Below, piece by piece: positions 40,500-49,312 of a stretch of 64,000 nucleotides of DNA. Below the pieces are notes generated by a model. It was not told where the DNA came from. It did no database searches and was given only the letters and a program-made list of their open reading frames with translations. The stretch's first letter is position 1, and every line of letters begins with the position of its first letter. Location: the NCBI GenBank assembly GCA_015066105.1, contig SVOY01000010.1, positions 19,453 to 83,452 of the forward strand, in the 5' to 3' direction. This DNA comes from Oscillospiraceae bacterium. Its GTDB lineage: Bacteria; Bacillota; Clostridia; Oscillospirales; Acutalibacteraceae. Made by a program: the position numbers and the translations under genes.

Positions 40500-41057
40500 A
40501 TGGAAAAGAGAATTACATTACCCCTTACAGAAGAAATTGCAAGAAGCCTTAAGGCAGGCGACAGAGTTTACCTTACAGGTATTATCTACACCTCAAGAGA
40601 TGCAGGCCACAAGAGAATGTGCGAAGCTCTTGCAGCAGGTGAAAAGCTTCCCATTGACCCCATGAATGCAACAATCTACTATGTAGGCCCCACACCCGCA
40701 AAGCCCGGCACGGTTATTGGCTCTGCAGGCCCCACAACCAGCGGCAGAATGGATGCTTACGCACCCACAATGATGTCAGTAGGTGCAAGAGGTATGATTG
40801 GTAAGGGTGCAAGACTTCCCGAGGTTGTTGAAGCAATGAAAAAGTTCGGCGGCGTTTACTTCGGTGCAATCGGCGGCGCAGGCGCACTGCTTGCAAAGTG
40901 CATAAAGTCAGCAAAGCTTATTGCTTATGAGGATCTTGGCGCTGAGGCACTTCGTGAGCTTTATGTTGAGGATATGCCTCTTATGGTTATCATTGACTCA
41001 GAGGGTAACAACCTTTACGAGCTCGGCAGAGAAGAATACCTTAACTCAAAGAAATAA
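40500..41057 (+). CDS. Class I fumarate hydratase, beta (C-terminal) subunit
   Basis: 185 residues, the FumA/TtdB C-terminal domain. Motifs: LTGIIYTSRDAGHKRM, YYVGPTPAKPGTVIGSAGPTTSGRMD and GMIGKGARLP. With the alpha subunit it forms the two-subunit fumarase common in Clostridia. It is the last gene of the Hdr-Flx-fumarate operon, and a terminator follows 70 bases later. Confidence 0.92.
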   Translation: MEKRITLPLTEEIARSLKAGDRVYLTGIIYTSRDAGHKRMCEALAAGEKLPIDPMNATIYYVGPTPAKPGTVIGSAGPTTSGRMDAYAPTMMSVGARGMIGKGARLPEVVEAMKKFGGVYFGAIGGAGALLAKCIKSAKLIAYEDLGAEALRELYVEDMPLMVIIDSEGNNLYELGREEYLNSKK

Positions 41058-41070
41058 AAATTAAAGCGCG

Positions 41071-41284
41071 TTTTGGTTACTTTTCCGCGCAAGGAAAAGT
41101 AACGCCCGACCGGCGAGGTCATAAAACAACACCCGCAGCTTTTGAAGCTACGGGTGTTATTTGCTTTCATTTAACAAACGGTTATACCCTACGGCATATA
41201 TATCCGAAAATTTTTATTAGTCGATTTCTTTCCTGTCGCTCGGCGCGGGCCGTTACCTTTCTTGAAAGAAAGGTAACCCAAAGA
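41071..41284. repeat. Intergenic palindromic element with long inverted ends
   Basis: Left end TTTTGGTTACTTTTCC then GGAAAAGTAACGCCCG; right end CGTTACCTTTCTT then AAGAAAGGTAACCCAAAG. Each end is a hairpin, and the two ends are inverted relatives of each other, separated by about 115 bases that include a terminator. No ORF inside. It looks like a REP- or MITE-like repeat. Confidence 0.6.
41128..41163 (+). terminator. Terminator of the Hdr-Flx-fumarate operon
   Basis: AACACCCG-(T)AGC-type stem (AACACCCGCAGCTT / AAGCTACGGGTGTT) followed by ATTTG. The stem is strong but the T run is short. Confidence 0.7.
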
Positions 41285-41296
41285 ACTTAGCATTTT

Positions 41297-42664
41297 TTAT
41301 TTTAGCAGTCTTAAGCCCTTCGGGTAATGGTTTTTACCCTTGCCGCCCGTGGCCTTTACTCCGCCTGCACTGCAGCCGTCAACAGTCACAACTGCCCATC
41401 CCTTTTCGCAGTCCGTGTCAATTTCTTCTCCCTTCAGATATCTTGTTATTTCATCACTGTCAGCATCAAGCTCAATTTTTCTTTTGAAATCCTTGCCCAT
41501 TGCCATAAAAAACTGGTGGTGGGGGAGAATATAGTTTTTCTTAATCTCTCCAATCGTGACTCCGCAGGAAAAGGCAACGCCCTTTTCAACATCAAGGTCA
41601 CCGCTGAAATATACAGGCTTGCCGTTATGCATCTTAACCGCGCTTTTATCGTAGCGTTCAAGTGTATCGTCAAGAAAATCAAAAACAATGGGGTCAACCT
41701 TTTCTGCTTTTTCTTTTTTGTCCTTTTTTCTCAAGGACGTAAAATCGGCGGAAAGGGTGCTTTTAAGCACTGCCGCAAACTGACCCTCACCCTTGCTTAA
41801 ATGAGGATAAAAACGCCTTGCACGGCTTATATTTTCACATTCACAGCCTTCAAACATTATACCGTCAGCCGTGCATTCCTGAACGGCGGCTTTAACGGGT
41901 ACAAGCTCAAACTCGGGGTGCTCTTTCAAAAAAGAGTCAACAACCATTTCATTTTCTTCAAGCGAAAAGGTGCAGGTGGCATAAATTAAATAACCGCCGT
42001 CCTTAAGGCATTTTACGGCATTTTCAAGTATTTCTTTCTGCCTTGCGGCACATTTTTTTACGTTATCCTCACTCCATTCACTTACGGCAATTTCCTCCTT
42101 GCGGAACATACCCTCACCCGAGCAGGGGGCGTCAACCATAACAAGGTCAAAGCAGTCGGCAAATTTTTCGGCAAGGCGGCCCGTATCCATACAGGTTGTG
42201 ATGCAGTTTTTTAAGCCTAAACGCTCTATATTGCCCGTGAGAATTTTACAGCGTGAGGGGATAATCTCGTTTGAAACAAGAAGACCCTTTTCGCCAAGCT
42301 TGTTTTTCAGCTGAGTGCTTTTTCCGCCGGGTGCGGCACACATATCAAGTATTTTCCAATCGGGGTCAATATCAACACATTCGGCGGGCATCATTGCGCC
42401 GGGCTCCTGAATATAAATCATACCCGCGTGGTGGTAGGGGTGATTTCCCGCCTTTTCACCGTAAAGATAAAAGCCGTTTTCAACATAGGGTATTTTCTCA
42501 CAGTCAAACGGGTTGATTTTTTCAAAGGCCTCGAGGCTGATTTTATCGGTGTTTACCCGAAAGGCCCTTACAGGCTCGGCCTCCAAAGCTTTTTTATATT
42601 CCTCAAGCTCCTCGCCCAGGAGCTTTTTCATTCTCTTTTCATATTCAACGGGTAATTTTATCAT
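41297..42664 (-). CDS. RsmF/NOL1-NOP2-Sun family rRNA m5C methyltransferase
   Basis: 455 residues. SAM-binding and catalytic motifs: ILDMCAAPGGKSTQL, VDAPCSGEGMFRK (PC catalytic Cys) and IYATCTFSLEENE (TC Cys). The C-terminal ~150 residues form the additional PUA-like region found in RsmF/YebU-type enzymes, which methylate 16S rRNA cytosine. Target position is inferred from family only. The start overlaps rsmE by four bases, forming an rRNA-methylation pair. Confidence 0.9.
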   Translation of the reverse strand: MIKLPVEYEKRMKKLLGEELEEYKKALEAEPVRAFRVNTDKISLEAFEKINPFDCEKIPYVENGFYLYGEKAGNHPYHHAGMIYIQEPGAMMPAECVDIDPDWKILDMCAAPGGKSTQLKNKLGEKGLLVSNEIIPSRCKILTGNIERLGLKNCITTCMDTGRLAEKFADCFDLVMVDAPCSGEGMFRKEEIAVSEWSEDNVKKCAARQKEILENAVKCLKDGGYLIYATCTFSLEENEMVVDSFLKEHPEFELVPVKAAVQECTADGIMFEGCECENISRARRFYPHLSKGEGQFAAVLKSTLSADFTSLRKKDKKEKAEKVDPIVFDFLDDTLERYDKSAVKMHNGKPVYFSGDLDVEKGVAFSCGVTIGEIKKNYILPHHQFFMAMGKDFKRKIELDADSDEITRYLKGEEIDTDCEKGWAVVTVDGCSAGGVKATGGKGKNHYPKGLRLLK

Positions 42665-43407
42665 AATTCTTCACTCAATTCACTGTAAAGCATACACATT
42701 CCAACACTTGTTATTGCGGCGGTTTCGGTGCGCAGAATTCTTTTGCCCAGGGAGACAATGCTCATTCCTTTTTCATTGCATTTTTCAATTTCCTTTTCAT
42801 CAAAGCCGCCCTCGGGGCCGATAAGGATTGCAATTTTTGAGCCGCTTCTTATTTCTGAAAGAGCCGCTTTAGTGCTTCTCATTCCGTCCTCACTTTCGTA
42901 AGGGACAAGAAAAAGGTCAAATTCTTCAGCCCTTTCAATAACTGAATTAAAGGGCAGGGGAGTGTTAACGGCGGGAACAAGGTTACGCTTGCTCTGCTTT
43001 GCGGCACTTTCCGCAATGGCCTGCCAACGCTCTGTTTTGCTCTTCTTTTTCTTTTCTTCAAGCCTTACAACGCAGTTTCTCATTTCGGTGGGCGTAATCT
43101 CGCTTACACCGAGCTCGGTGCATTTCTGTATAATAAGCTCCATTTTATCCGCCTTGGGAAGTCCCTGAAAAAGATGTATATAAACGGGCAGCTCCGTGCT
43201 CTGATAGTTTTCGCAGATTATTTTTGCAACGGATGTATCGCCCTCAATGCTTTCGAGGGTGCAAAGGTGACTTTTCCCCTCAAAGCTTACAAGAAATTTA
43301 TCACCCTGCCTCATTCTCAGCACGTTTTTGATATGATTATGGTCGTTGCCGACGATGTAGAAATTACCCTCGGAATCCGCACTCTCTTTAGCAAAAAAAT
43401 TGAACAT
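42661..43407 (-). CDS. rsmE: 16S rRNA (uracil1498-N3)-methyltransferase
   Basis: 248 residues, SPOUT class. Motifs: the N-terminal HIKNVLRMRQGD, LFQGLPKADKMELIIQKCTELGVSEITP, and the knot region AILIGPEGGFDEKEIE with SLGKRILRTETAAITSVGM, characteristic of RsmE. First gene of the pair with the Sun-family enzyme. Confidence 0.95.
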   Translation of the reverse strand: MFNFFAKESADSEGNFYIVGNDHNHIKNVLRMRQGDKFLVSFEGKSHLCTLESIEGDTSVAKIICENYQSTELPVYIHLFQGLPKADKMELIIQKCTELGVSEITPTEMRNCVVRLEEKKKKSKTERWQAIAESAAKQSKRNLVPAVNTPLPFNSVIERAEEFDLFLVPYESEDGMRSTKAALSEIRSGSKIAILIGPEGGFDEKEIEKCNEKGMSIVSLGKRILRTETAAITSVGMCMLYSELSEEL

Positions 43408-43606
43408 CCGTTCACTTCCTTTTTTTCTGATATACAGAATTATAACAGAAAAGTTTATATATTACAACCGGTGAGCTTTAAGTTTGTTGCTTTGTCGAAA
43501 AAGCACTGTGTAAATTATCTGTTACTTTTTGCCGATAAACAAATATATAATACAAAGTGAAATATTATTCAGGAAAGCAATGAATAACACAAATCAGGAG
43601 ATTGAA

Positions 43607-43798
43607 ATGAAAATTTATAAAGAAACAGAGATGAAACATCCGTTGTATGTTGCAAAGCTCGAAAACGGCGTGGTTTTGTTCGTGTATGACGGATACGCTT
43701 CAGGTGATGACGGATATATCTACCGACCGGCTGTTAAGGAAATTAATGATGACGAGCTTGAGTTTCTTGGTTGGATAAAAGAAAAACAAAAGAGCTGA
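43607..43798 (+). CDS. Small hypothetical protein
   Basis: 63 residues from the ATG at 43607, which has AGGAG 7 bases upstream (the track ORF begins 26 codons earlier without a ribosome site). Sequence MKIYKETEMKHPLYVAKLEN, then VLFVYDGYASGDDGYIYRPA; acidic, no membrane segment, no motif I recognise. The strong ribosome site and isolated position make it a plausible gene of unknown function. Confidence 0.5.
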   Translation: MKIYKETEMKHPLYVAKLENGVVLFVYDGYASGDDGYIYRPAVKEINDDELEFLGWIKEKQKS

Positions 43799-43878
43799 AA
43801 GGCAAAAATCCCGTATCGATAAGTGATTTGCACCCTACAGCAGCTGCTGTTCGTTCCTTTAATTATTGAGCCTATAAA

Positions 43879-43912
43879 AACCACCGATTCATTTATAGTT
43901 GAATCGGTGGTT
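43879..43912 (-). terminator. Terminator of the galactoside operon
   Basis: AACCACCGATTCA / TGAATCGGTGGTT; on the minus strand followed by TTTTATAGG. It lies 15 bases after the DUF4091 gene. Confidence 0.82.
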
Positions 43913-43927
43913 ATAATATTTCAAAGC

Positions 43928-45547
43928 TTAGTTTTTGTTGACTTTGATAGCGGCATTTACTGCTTCTCTTGTTGCAAGCAGCCACTCGCCGTTATGCGGA
44001 TATTCTCTGAATGTTATGCAGTGCTTTCCGTTTTCTTCAATGATAGAAAGACAGGTCTTTTTGTCTGTAAGTGTTTCAAGGGTATTGAGTGCCGCCATAT
44101 CCTGAAGAGCATCAAAGAAAACCTTGAGTCTTAACGAATGATGTGCCGTGCCGTTTTCTGCGGGATACACAATAAAACTGTCGCCTGACGGAAATTCTTT
44201 GCCGGCATCTGTGACCTCATAGGGGTTAACAAGTCCCTTTGAAAATTTTTTGTAATAGAAGTTGTAGCCCCATTGCAGGAAGCCTCTGATATCAAACTTG
44301 AACATCTGATAACCGATGACTCTTGTTCTTACTGAATCGTTGCAGAAAAATCTGTTGGACACACAGTGATTCTTTTGTGCACTGCAATAATATACCCACA
44401 GATTATCGACATTACCTATAAACTTATCTATATGGTCGTTTGCCGGTATCGGATTGGTTACTATGCCTTTTTTATAAAATTTATAATCGGACAAAGCATC
44501 CATAACAATATATCCTTCAAAAAGCTGACGGATATATCTTGCGGCCCTTTTGTATGAAAACATCATTGAAGCGTTGGGCTCATCACTGACGTGGATAATC
44601 ACATTGTTTCTGAGGCCTCTTTCTTCGATATATCCTTTAAGCTCTGCGGAGAAGGCAGCAAGAAACTCTTTGTAAGCTTTTGACATAGCCTTTGTTTTCC
44701 AGCCGAAAAGCTTTTTGTATTCGCCGTCTACCGTTGCCATTATCTTCGGTGCCTTTTTTGCTCCCCATTGGGTGAAGAAGTGTGAAAATTCAAAGTAACT
44801 GATGCCGCATCTGTGTGCCATCTCTATCCATCGGGTGAGCTTATCAAAATTGAATGAATACTTACCGCCGCTGAGAGTAATATCCACAAGCTGCACAGTA
44901 GGTCTTTCACCGCCCACGGCAGTATCCAAAGGAGGGGTGAATATGGGCGTGAGAACACAGTTCATTCCGTACTCTGCTGCTGTTTTAAGGAAATTCTCCG
45001 TTACCCGCCAATACTCATCAGAAAAAGCATCGAACCCGTAATAAGACATAAGGCAGTCGGTGTGGAACCAACAGGTATAAATGAAATCTCTGAAATCAAG
45101 CTCAGCGTCAATAATTTCAATATCAATATCCGCCCTTTTGTCAGCCACGGTAAGGCTTATTCTGTGGCTTCCCGTATCGTTAAGGGCGGCATCAATCTCA
45201 AGCCATACAACTGTTATACCCTTTTTGATATTTATCTTGCCGTCTGCAGGTAAAAGCAAATCGGGGTAATATCCGCTTTCCGAAAATCTGTAATAGTCGT
45301 CGGCACCTTTTTTCCACATAGGGAAATCCGACTTGATATGCTCAACGGTGTAGGTGCGGATGCCTTTAACAGTGCTTTCACACACTAAATCTGCTTTACA
45401 GTCTTCGGTAGCTTCAATTGCAAGCTGAAAGGATTTCTTTTCATTTTTCAGCATAGAAAAGCCTTTGTACTCAACATCAGGCATTTTATCGCTGTCATAG
45501 ATTTTTTCGAGAGAGGATAATATTTTGATGTCTTTTATGTAGGTCAT
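43928..45547 (-). CDS. DUF4091-domain protein, putative glycoside hydrolase
   Basis: 539 residues, no signal peptide. The N-terminal ~160 residues are beta-rich (IEIIDAELDFRDFIYTCWFH at its end). A TIM-barrel-like DUF4091 region follows with NVIIHVSDEPNASMMFSYKR, and near the end FKFDIRGFLQWGYNFYY and GDSFIVYP, the typical DUF4091 finish. DUF4091 proteins are thought to be glycoside hydrolases, with candidate acid residues in the VSDEP motif. It is in an operon with GH35 and a sugar kinase, so it probably acts on an imported host or plant oligosaccharide (inference). Confidence 0.78.
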   Translation of the reverse strand: MTYIKDIKILSSLEKIYDSDKMPDVEYKGFSMLKNEKKSFQLAIEATEDCKADLVCESTVKGIRTYTVEHIKSDFPMWKKGADDYYRFSESGYYPDLLLPADGKINIKKGITVVWLEIDAALNDTGSHRISLTVADKRADIDIEIIDAELDFRDFIYTCWFHTDCLMSYYGFDAFSDEYWRVTENFLKTAAEYGMNCVLTPIFTPPLDTAVGGERPTVQLVDITLSGGKYSFNFDKLTRWIEMAHRCGISYFEFSHFFTQWGAKKAPKIMATVDGEYKKLFGWKTKAMSKAYKEFLAAFSAELKGYIEERGLRNNVIIHVSDEPNASMMFSYKRAARYIRQLFEGYIVMDALSDYKFYKKGIVTNPIPANDHIDKFIGNVDNLWVYYCSAQKNHCVSNRFFCNDSVRTRVIGYQMFKFDIRGFLQWGYNFYYKKFSKGLVNPYEVTDAGKEFPSGDSFIVYPAENGTAHHSLRLKVFFDALQDMAALNTLETLTDKKTCLSIIEENGKHCITFREYPHNGEWLLATREAVNAAIKVNKN

Positions 45548-45560
45548 ACGGTCACCTCTG

Positions 45561-46667
45561 TCAGTTTTTGTATTTTTCCTTGTATTTCATTACTATTGCG
45601 TTCATTTCATCCATATGAGCCTCCATATCAGCTACAAGCCTGAACTGATTTCTTGCTCTTACGATATTATGCTCTGCATGGGTTGTTCTGAAATAAACGT
45701 CACCCTCAAGGTAGTCGGTAAGGAAACGGATACCGCACTCAAAGGTCATAAGCTTTGCACCGAAGGCAAGATTTTCAATTTCAGCATCACAAAGGCTTTT
45801 TGCTGTTTCGCTGAGGAAACCGTCAACATAAACATCAAAAAGCTCAAGGTCGATGCCTACCTTTGAAAGGTCAGCCTCATCCTCTGCGGCCTTGTTGCCA
45901 CCTGAACGGATGCTGTCTCCGAAGTCATAGAGTGAAAGTCCGGGCATAATTGTATCAAGGTCGATGACACAAATACCCTTATCTGTTTTGATGTCAAAAA
46001 GAACATTGTTGAGCTTTGTATCGTTATGAGTAACCCTTAAAGGCAGAATCCCTTCTGCGATAAGGTCTGTAAGCTTGTGGGTATAAGCCTTGCGGTCAGT
46101 TACAAACTTGATTTCCTCTTCACACATTGCTTTTCTGCCCTTTATGTCACTCTCGACAGCCTTGAGTAAGTTTTCGTATCTTGCAGGAGTATAGTGGAAG
46201 TTTTTGATTGTTTCGTGAAGTGTTTCTGCAGGATATCCGTCAAGAAGCTTCATAAATCTGCCGAAGGTTTTACCTGCACTTCTGAAGATATCGTTGTTTT
46301 TGGGCTTGTTGTAGGTTAAGGCCTCATCAACATAGATGTACATTCTCCATGCACCGTCGTTTTCATCGCGGTAATAGTATTCGCCGGTATTGCAGGGGAG
46401 AAAGTTGAGATTTTCTCTTTTGTAATCTCCGCCGTTTTCCTTGATTTTTTCTGTGATGTGCTTTGTTACACCGACAATGTTGAACATAAGCTCCGCAGGA
46501 TTTTTAAACACAAAGGTGTTGATTTTCTGAAGAATATATTTTTCTTCCTTATCAGTTTCAATAAGATAAGTGGCATTGATAAGACCCGCTGTAAACTGTT
46601 CTACTCTTACAATGCTTCCACCTCTTTCAAAGGCCTCAAATGCGGTTTTTATTTCCTGATTTATCAT
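45561..46667 (-). CDS. N-acetylhexosamine 1-kinase-like phosphotransferase
   Basis: 368 residues, aminoglycoside-phosphotransferase/choline-kinase fold. VEQFTAGLINATYLI, YILQKINTFVF (ATP-lysine region), the Brenner motif LRVTHNDTKLNNVLFD and the metal motif CVIDLDTIMPGLSLYDFGD fit NahK/LnpB-type kinases of the lacto-N-biose/galacto-N-biose pathway, which make GalNAc-1-P or GlcNAc-1-P. The adjacent beta-galactosidase and the nucleotidyltransferase remnant support that assignment. RBS AAAGGAG. Confidence 0.8.
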   Translation of the reverse strand: MINQEIKTAFEAFERGGSIVRVEQFTAGLINATYLIETDKEEKYILQKINTFVFKNPAELMFNIVGVTKHITEKIKENGGDYKRENLNFLPCNTGEYYYRDENDGAWRMYIYVDEALTYNKPKNNDIFRSAGKTFGRFMKLLDGYPAETLHETIKNFHYTPARYENLLKAVESDIKGRKAMCEEEIKFVTDRKAYTHKLTDLIAEGILPLRVTHNDTKLNNVLFDIKTDKGICVIDLDTIMPGLSLYDFGDSIRSGGNKAAEDEADLSKVGIDLELFDVYVDGFLSETAKSLCDAEIENLAFGAKLMTFECGIRFLTDYLEGDVYFRTTHAEHNIVRARNQFRLVADMEAHMDEMNAIVMKYKEKYKN

Positions 46668-46688
46668 TTCGTACTCCTTTTCTACCTG

Positions 46689-48455
46689 TCATCCTAACAT
46701 CGGCGTTGCGACAATAGAGATTTCAGGTGTTTTATATTTTTCAAATTCAAAAACAATAATTTCATTCTCATCCTTGAGAATTGCATCGGGTAAGTAAAGT
46801 GCCTTCTGAGGACCGATTTCCCAGTATCTGCCGAGATTGAAGCCGTTGACAAATACATAGCCTTTGGTAAAGCCACTCATATCAACAAAGCATTCACCCT
46901 TGCCTGCCTTAAAGGTACCCTTAAGGAATAGGGGACCGCTTTTACTTTCAGTTTTAAGCTTGCAGAATTTAAGGCTTTCAAGATTATCAAGAGGTATAGT
47001 GTATACATCAAAGTCTGTAAGCACCTGATTGGCAAAATGAACGCTTGAAATACCCTTACGGTCATAAAGCTCTTTGCCGTAATTCACTCTGCCCATTCCC
47101 TCGACGAGTATGCCTATTTCACTTTCAGAGCTTGTACCCTTAACAAAAAGCTGTTTTTTAAGCTTAAGTTTATTTAAGAGTGACTTTTCCTTGCATCTGT
47201 TTATTGTTGCAATTTTCTTTTTTTCAAAGTAAACGTGAGCGTAGTCGTGTACATTGTCAAAGGAAAGAAAGCCTGCATCATACTTGCCTTTAAGCTTTGT
47301 TACATAATAAACCAGACCGAAGTTCTGTCCGTAAGCCTCCATGCTTCTCGGAAGAGGTGAATAATGCTTATGAGCTATGTTGTCAAGATTTTCAAATAAA
47401 TCTGCTGACTCGGTAAGCTTCACGGTGCCGATGCTCTGCATTTTGGGTGATGGAGGAAGCTCCGTCATAGGAATATTCTGATGCTCACAGAGAAGCTTCC
47501 TTATTTTATGGTATGTATCGGTGTAGTCGCCCCATTCGGTCAGGGGCGCACAGTAATCGTAGCTTGTTACTGTAGGCTCGTAGCGCTTGATATGGTTTGC
47601 ACCTGCGGTAAAGCCGAAGTTTGTTCCGCCGAGGAACATATACATATTGAATGAGGCTCCTTGCTTAAGAAATTCTTCAAGCTCGGGGACTAAATTATCA
47701 GCCTTTCTTGTATGATGCTTTTCACCGAAATGGTCAAACCAACCGCACCAGAATTCCATACACATCTTCGGCACATCTCCGTAGGGCTTTAACGCGTTAA
47801 AAGCTGTTGATGCACGGGAACCGAAATTAAGAGTGGGTAAAACACCGTCAATTGTACCGCCTGAAAGCATATTACACCAGGTTCCGTCAGAAGTGAACTT
47901 TAATAAATTCACTCCCAGCTCATCGTACATATCACAAAGCGCGCGAAGATATTTCTTATCGTTGGAGTAACTGCCGTACTCATTCTCAACCTGCACAGCA
48001 ATGATATTACCGCCGTTTGTAATAAACAGAGGCTTGAGAATTGAAAACAGCTTTTCGAAATAATCCTTTACGTGACCGAGGTAGACTTCATTATTACAAC
48101 GAAGCTCCATATTTTTATCCTTTAAAAGCCACGCGGGGAAACCGCCGAAATCCCATTCTGCACAGATATACGGACCGGGTCGCACGATTGCATATAAACC
48201 GAGCTTTTGAGCTGTTTCAATAAACCTTGCGATATCAAGCATACCGCTGAAATCAAACACACCCTTCTGAGGCTCGTGAAGATTCCAGCACACATAAGTT
48301 TCAACAGTATTGAAGCCTGCAAGCTTCAGCTTAAGAAGCCTGTCCTCCCAATATTCAGGGAGTGTACGGAAGTAATGCATAGCTCCCGAATAAATTTTAA
48401 AGGGTTTTCCGTCAAGATAAAATTCGTTGCCTTTAATTTCAAATGAATTTGCCAT
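46689..48455 (-). CDS. GH35 beta-galactosidase
   Basis: 588 residues, intracellular (no signal peptide). GH35 markers: the N-terminal GNEFYLDGKPFKIYSGAMHYFR, ETYVCWNLHEPQKG, RPGPYICAEWDFGGFP, the acid/base Glu in VQVENEYGSYSND, the nucleophile Glu in CMEFWCGWFDHFGE, and NMYMFLGGTNFG. It hydrolyses terminal beta-galactosides; beta-1,3-galactosides of host glycans are plausible given the kinase. RBS AAAGGAG. Confidence 0.94.
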   Translation of the reverse strand: MANSFEIKGNEFYLDGKPFKIYSGAMHYFRTLPEYWEDRLLKLKLAGFNTVETYVCWNLHEPQKGVFDFSGMLDIARFIETAQKLGLYAIVRPGPYICAEWDFGGFPAWLLKDKNMELRCNNEVYLGHVKDYFEKLFSILKPLFITNGGNIIAVQVENEYGSYSNDKKYLRALCDMYDELGVNLLKFTSDGTWCNMLSGGTIDGVLPTLNFGSRASTAFNALKPYGDVPKMCMEFWCGWFDHFGEKHHTRKADNLVPELEEFLKQGASFNMYMFLGGTNFGFTAGANHIKRYEPTVTSYDYCAPLTEWGDYTDTYHKIRKLLCEHQNIPMTELPPSPKMQSIGTVKLTESADLFENLDNIAHKHYSPLPRSMEAYGQNFGLVYYVTKLKGKYDAGFLSFDNVHDYAHVYFEKKKIATINRCKEKSLLNKLKLKKQLFVKGTSSESEIGILVEGMGRVNYGKELYDRKGISSVHFANQVLTDFDVYTIPLDNLESLKFCKLKTESKSGPLFLKGTFKAGKGECFVDMSGFTKGYVFVNGFNLGRYWEIGPQKALYLPDAILKDENEIIVFEFEKYKTPEISIVATPMLG

Positions 48456-48489
48456 TTAATATCTCCTTTATTAAGGATAGTTTAATATT

Positions 48490-49056
48490 TTACCAAAGCT
48501 TTTCGGGATAAATGCCATCGACAATTTTCTTCTTGATAGCATCAACAACAAGCTGTTTATCCTCCTTATATGTAACGCCGTACCACTTTTCTGTGGTGTC
48601 CATAACCTTAACACTGATTTTGCCTTCTTTAAGCAGTTCGTCAACAACAAAGGGCAGGAAATATTCGCATTTGAGCATATTATCGGCATTTTTATCAAGG
48701 AAGGCAGCAAAGCGGTTTTTAAGCTCTGTCATCATCATACCGCTGAAGCCCCAGCAGTTCATTGAAACTGTGCTGTCTCTTTCAAGCTCGGTCCGGCTTT
48801 CACCGTCGTCTTCGGTAAACATTATCTTACCGTTTCTGAGAGCGATTTTTGTTCTCTCAACAATATCTGTAAGGTAACCCTCTTCGTTTGTCTTGCATAC
48901 ACCTCTGGCTACGTGGCCGTTTTCTGTAAGTGTGTTTTCGATTTTAAAGCCTACCATACAGAATTCATTATCGTTTTTATTTTTCTTGAGCTCGTTACAG
49001 ATAAGTCTGAATGTCTCTTTACCGTAATTACCAAGGTAATCTCTTTTATAAAACAA
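48490..49056 (-). pseudogene. 5'-truncated sugar nucleotidyltransferase
   Basis: 188 residues, opening at a TTG (MFYKRDYLGNYGKETF). It reads as the C-terminal two thirds of a ~300-residue NTP_transferase protein: VGFKIENTLTENGHVARGVC, YLTDIVERTKI, STVSMNCWGFSGMMM, CEYFLPFVVDELLKEGKISV and WYGVTYKEDKQ. The missing N terminus would contain the GxGxRxG nucleotide-binding loop, so no activity is expected. The break falls just before the FYxRD motif. A good promoter sits right at the truncation, so the ORF may still be transcribed and serve as operon leader. The remainder is intact, so the loss seems recent. Confidence 0.78.
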
Positions 49057-49080
49057 ACTCCTTTATACGATACCGCTACA

Positions 49081-49109
49081 ATTATATCAAAGAAATATAC
49101 ATTATTCAA
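49081..49109 (-). promoter_or_regulatory. Promoter at the truncation point, reading into the galactoside operon
   Basis: Minus strand TTGAAT (49109-49104), 17 bases, TATAAT (49086-49081), then AAGGAG just before the TTG of the truncated gene. Confidence 0.65.
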
Positions 49110-49217
49110 TACATATTGAGTATTAGATTATCTTTGCTGAAAGGTTTTTGTCTTCAGTTGCCGGGAAATAGAGTACGCTACCTGCCTTGCTGTACACAAA
49201 ATAGCTTTCAAATAATA

Positions 49218-49246
49218 GCTCGAGGCCAGCAAAAGCTGCCTCGAGC
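49218..49246 (-). terminator. Terminator downstream of the decayed transporter gene
   Basis: GCTCGAGGCAGC-TTTT-GCTG(G)CCTCGAGC on the minus strand, 12 bp with one bulged base, followed by TATTATTTG. The gap 49057-49312 holds only this and the promoter. Confidence 0.75.
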
Positions 49247-49312
49247 CATTTCTTTCTTACTTTGTAAATATTGCAGAGATAAGCAAAATTACAAATATTA
49301 TTCAGCTGTCAT

